Source: Sulfurimonas sp. HSL-3221 (GTDB lineage: Bacteria > Campylobacterota > Campylobacteria > Campylobacterales > Sulfurimonadaceae). Taken from it: a stretch of 64,000 nucleotides of DNA. Both the position numbers and the translations under genes were made by a program. Within the stretch, counting starts at the first letter, position 1; every line of letters begins with the position of its first letter. Shown piece by piece: positions 62,341 to 64,000 of this stretch. The stretch covers positions 682,001 to 746,000 of the forward strand of contig NZ_CP087998.1 in NCBI RefSeq assembly GCF_021044585.1. Reading direction: 5' to 3'. Under the pieces are notes generated by a model, which made no database searches, was not told the origin of the DNA, and worked only from the letters and a program-made list of their open reading frames with translations.

Positions 62341-63564
62341 ATGAAAAAATGGATGATATCCCTGGCGGCAGCGCCGTTAATGATTGCAGCAATGAATACG
62401 GCGGCGGCAGCCGAAGAGAGTATTACGATCCTAGACGATATGAAAGTGAGCGGGGAGATCCGCCCGCGCTACGAGATGGCGGCAGTGAAGGATAACGGCC
62501 TCGATACGGCCAACGCCTTTACGGCCCGGACGCGCCTCGCGGTCGAAGGGACGCTCTTCGGTCTCGAGGGGCTCAGCGCCAAAGTGGGAATGACCTCGGT
62601 CAACAACTTCGGCTACAACGATTACGCGCCGCAGGACGCGACCTATGATCTGATCCTCGACCCGCAGCAGGCGATCCTGACCGAGGGCTACCTGGCTTAC
62701 ACGGCGGCGGACACGACCCTGCTCGCGGGGCGCTCCTTCGTCAACCTCGACGACCAGCGCTTCGTCGGGACCGTCGGCTGGCGCCAGATGGAACGTGCCT
62801 ACGACACCGTGACGGTCGTCAACAAGTCCGTCGAAGGGCTGACGCTGCTGGGAGCGTGGGTCTACGGCTACCAGGGGGTCAACACCAACCCGACGACCGA
62901 TACGGGTTCGGCGCTGCTCAACGTCAACTACAAGGCGGGGGATGCGCTCACCGTCAGCCTGTTTAACTATATGCTTGCAGACATTCACGACACCTACGGT
63001 ATCCGCCTCAGCGGCGTCGTGCCGGTCGAGGGGATCAAGTTCGATTACGCGGCTTCCTATGCGATGCAGACGGATGCGACGCTCGATTATGCCCTTGACA
63101 CTGCGCCGAAGATCGACGCTTCCTACTATGATGTCGCCCTGGGGGCGAACATCTCCGGCCTCATCGCCGGGGCGGAGTACGAGGTGCTCGGCGACGCCTC
63201 CGGCAGCAGCACCAAGGGGTTCACGACCCCGCTGGCGACCCTGCACAAGTTCCAGGGGTGGGCGGATGTCTTCCTCGGGCGCACGGCCGGCAGCAACAAC
63301 GACGGTCTGGCGGACTTGAGCGTCAAGCTCGGCTACGCCGCGCCGGGCTTCGGGAAAGTCCTGGGGCTTTACCACAAGTTCGATGCGCTCTCCGGTGTTA
63401 ACAAGGACCTCGGAAGCGAGTTCGACGTGCTGTACGCGAACAAGGTTCCGGGCGTTAAGGACCTTGCTTTCCTGGCCAAGGCGGCCTTCTACTCCAAGGG
63501 CGACACGGGCAACGACGTGACCAAAGCGTGGCTCCAGCTCGATTACAAGTTCGCAACGAAGTAA
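62341..63564 (+). CDS. Outer-membrane porin (copy 2)
   Basis: 407 residues, same length as copy 1 at 54249 and identical over most of its sequence; differences cluster at about residues 150-260. Signal peptide about 1-24, then a beta barrel ending LDYKFATK. An AAAGGA site precedes the ATG. Ancestral duplication with the nitrogen genes between the copies. The barrel could differ in substrate choice through the variable strands and loops. Confidence 0.82.
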   Translation: MKKWMISLAAAPLMIAAMNTAAAAEESITILDDMKVSGEIRPRYEMAAVKDNGLDTANAFTARTRLAVEGTLFGLEGLSAKVGMTSVNNFGYNDYAPQDATYDLILDPQQAILTEGYLAYTAADTTLLAGRSFVNLDDQRFVGTVGWRQMERAYDTVTVVNKSVEGLTLLGAWVYGYQGVNTNPTTDTGSALLNVNYKAGDALTVSLFNYMLADIHDTYGIRLSGVVPVEGIKFDYAASYAMQTDATLDYALDTAPKIDASYYDVALGANISGLIAGAEYEVLGDASGSSTKGFTTPLATLHKFQGWADVFLGRTAGSNNDGLADLSVKLGYAAPGFGKVLGLYHKFDALSGVNKDLGSEFDVLYANKVPGVKDLAFLAKAAFYSKGDTGNDVTKAWLQLDYKFATK

Positions 63565-63571
63565 ATAGACG

Positions 63572-63601
63572 CACGCGGCGTTCGTGAGCGACCGCCGCGT
63601 G
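63572..63601 (+). terminator. Hairpin between porin 2 and globin
   Basis: CACGCGGCG pairs exactly with CGCCGCGTG around a 12-nt loop, 8 nt after the porin stop. No T-run follows, so it may only attenuate or stabilise transcripts into the globin gene. Confidence 0.5.
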
Positions 63602-63626
63602 AAGCAGATGACAAAGGAGTTTAACC

Positions 63627-64000
63627 ATGAGTCTGTCCAAGGAGACGATCGAGATCATCAAGGCGACGGCGAAGCCCGTCGCGGAAAATGCGGAAGCGAT
63701 CACGGCGCGGATGTACGAGATCCTTTTCGAACACTATCCGGAAACACAGGCGCTCTTTAAAGCGGCGTCGCCGGACCAGCACAAAAAACTGGCCGCGGCC
63801 GTCGGCGCCTACGCGGCCAATATCGAAAAGCCGGAACTCCTCGGCGAGGCCCTCGAGAAGATGGCGCGAATGCATGTCCGTGCCGGCGTACTGCCGGAAC
63901 ACTACCCCGCCGTCGGGGTGTCGCTGCTCACGGCCGTCAAAGAAGTGCTCGGCGACGCGGCGACGGACGAAGTGTTGAGCGCCTGGAGAGAGGCCTATTT
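63627..64000 (+). CDS. Globin-domain protein, 5' part (flavohaemoglobin or single-domain globin)
   Basis: 124 residues are visible before the window ends. The segment MSLSKETIEIIKATAKPVAE resembles the start of bacterial Hmp/Vgb/Cgb globins. FEHYPETQALF contains the usual Phe (CD1) region, and KMARMHVRAGVLPEHYPAV holds the probable proximal His. AAAGGAG precedes the ATG. Whether a reductase domain follows (Hmp) or the gene ends near 140 residues (Cgb type) cannot be seen. NO detoxification would suit the nitrate/nitrite setting. Confidence 0.85.
   Translation, partial: MSLSKETIEIIKATAKPVAENAEAITARMYEILFEHYPETQALFKAASPDQHKKLAAAVGAYAANIEKPELLGEALEKMARMHVRAGVLPEHYPAVGVSLLTAVKEVLGDAATDEVLSAWREAY

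Noticed and set aside
1-64000. CRISPR array, prophage or insertion sequence
   Set aside because: No regularly spaced direct repeats, no transposase or integrase motifs, and no phage structural genes were seen.

Overview
The window is a gene-dense, fairly GC-rich bacterial chromosome segment. It is most likely from the Campylobacterota (Epsilonproteobacteria), close to free-living Sulfurimonas/Sulfuricurvum-type organisms. The main evidence is the run rluD - fibronectin-III lipoprotein (flpA-like) - trmB with an extra N-terminal domain - ftsE - ftsX - envC-like, next to a rodA/mrdB gene. From memory this matches Campylobacter jejuni Cj1275c-Cj1282. The HslV N-terminus (FxATTI) is also of the type found in that phylum. 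Genus is inference; no 16S gene is present.

Layout. 1-1974: 5' two thirds of valS (minus). 2.2-6.9 kb (plus): lemA, a DUF2207 membrane protein and a UvrD-type helicase. 6.9-16.4 kb (minus): a nine-gene MSHA-type pilus assembly operon (mshI, J, K, L, M, N, a small exported protein, mshE, mshG) without pilin genes. 16.7-21.9 kb (minus): era, hslU, hslV, rplI, a ferredoxin-thioredoxin-reductase-like/rhodanese fusion, argG. 22-28.6 kb: two small genes, then the envC/ftsX/ftsE/trmB/flpA/rluD set. 28.7-30.5 kb: rodA, a CAU-anticodon tRNA, glutathione peroxidase.

30.7-42.6 kb holds the most unusual region. A plus-strand operon encodes a transglutaminase-amidoligase (DUF2126) fusion, a circularly permuted ATP-grasp/alpha-E fusion and a second transglutaminase. 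It converges on minus-strand genes for a stand-alone alpha-E protein, an ATP-grasp, another alpha-E and two M14 (AstE/AspA-like) proteins. In one member of each of two paralogous pairs (M14 and ATP-grasp) the family signature residues are missing. The set looks like a peptide or amide synthesis and cleavage system whose product is unknown.

42.8-48.8 kb is accessory DNA: an EamA transporter, an AT-rich run of small genes separated by inverted repeats, and a TetR-controlled KAS/thioesterase set with two clear palindromic operators.

48.8-64 kb is a nitrogen-assimilation island: molybdopterin nitrate reductase (narB/nasA-like), NrtABD-type ABC uptake, siroheme synthase, ferredoxin-type nitrite reductase, a formate/nitrite-family channel with cyanase, a PP2C phosphatase-kinase fusion, two near-identical porins and the start of a globin gene. 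Nitrate would enter through porin and ABC transporter and be reduced to nitrite and ammonium. Siroheme for NirA is made in the same operon, and cyanate would be a second source. Several leaders here look structured: a roughly 110-nt three-way-junction RNA precedes the channel-cyanase operon, and related multi-hairpin leaders precede both porins.
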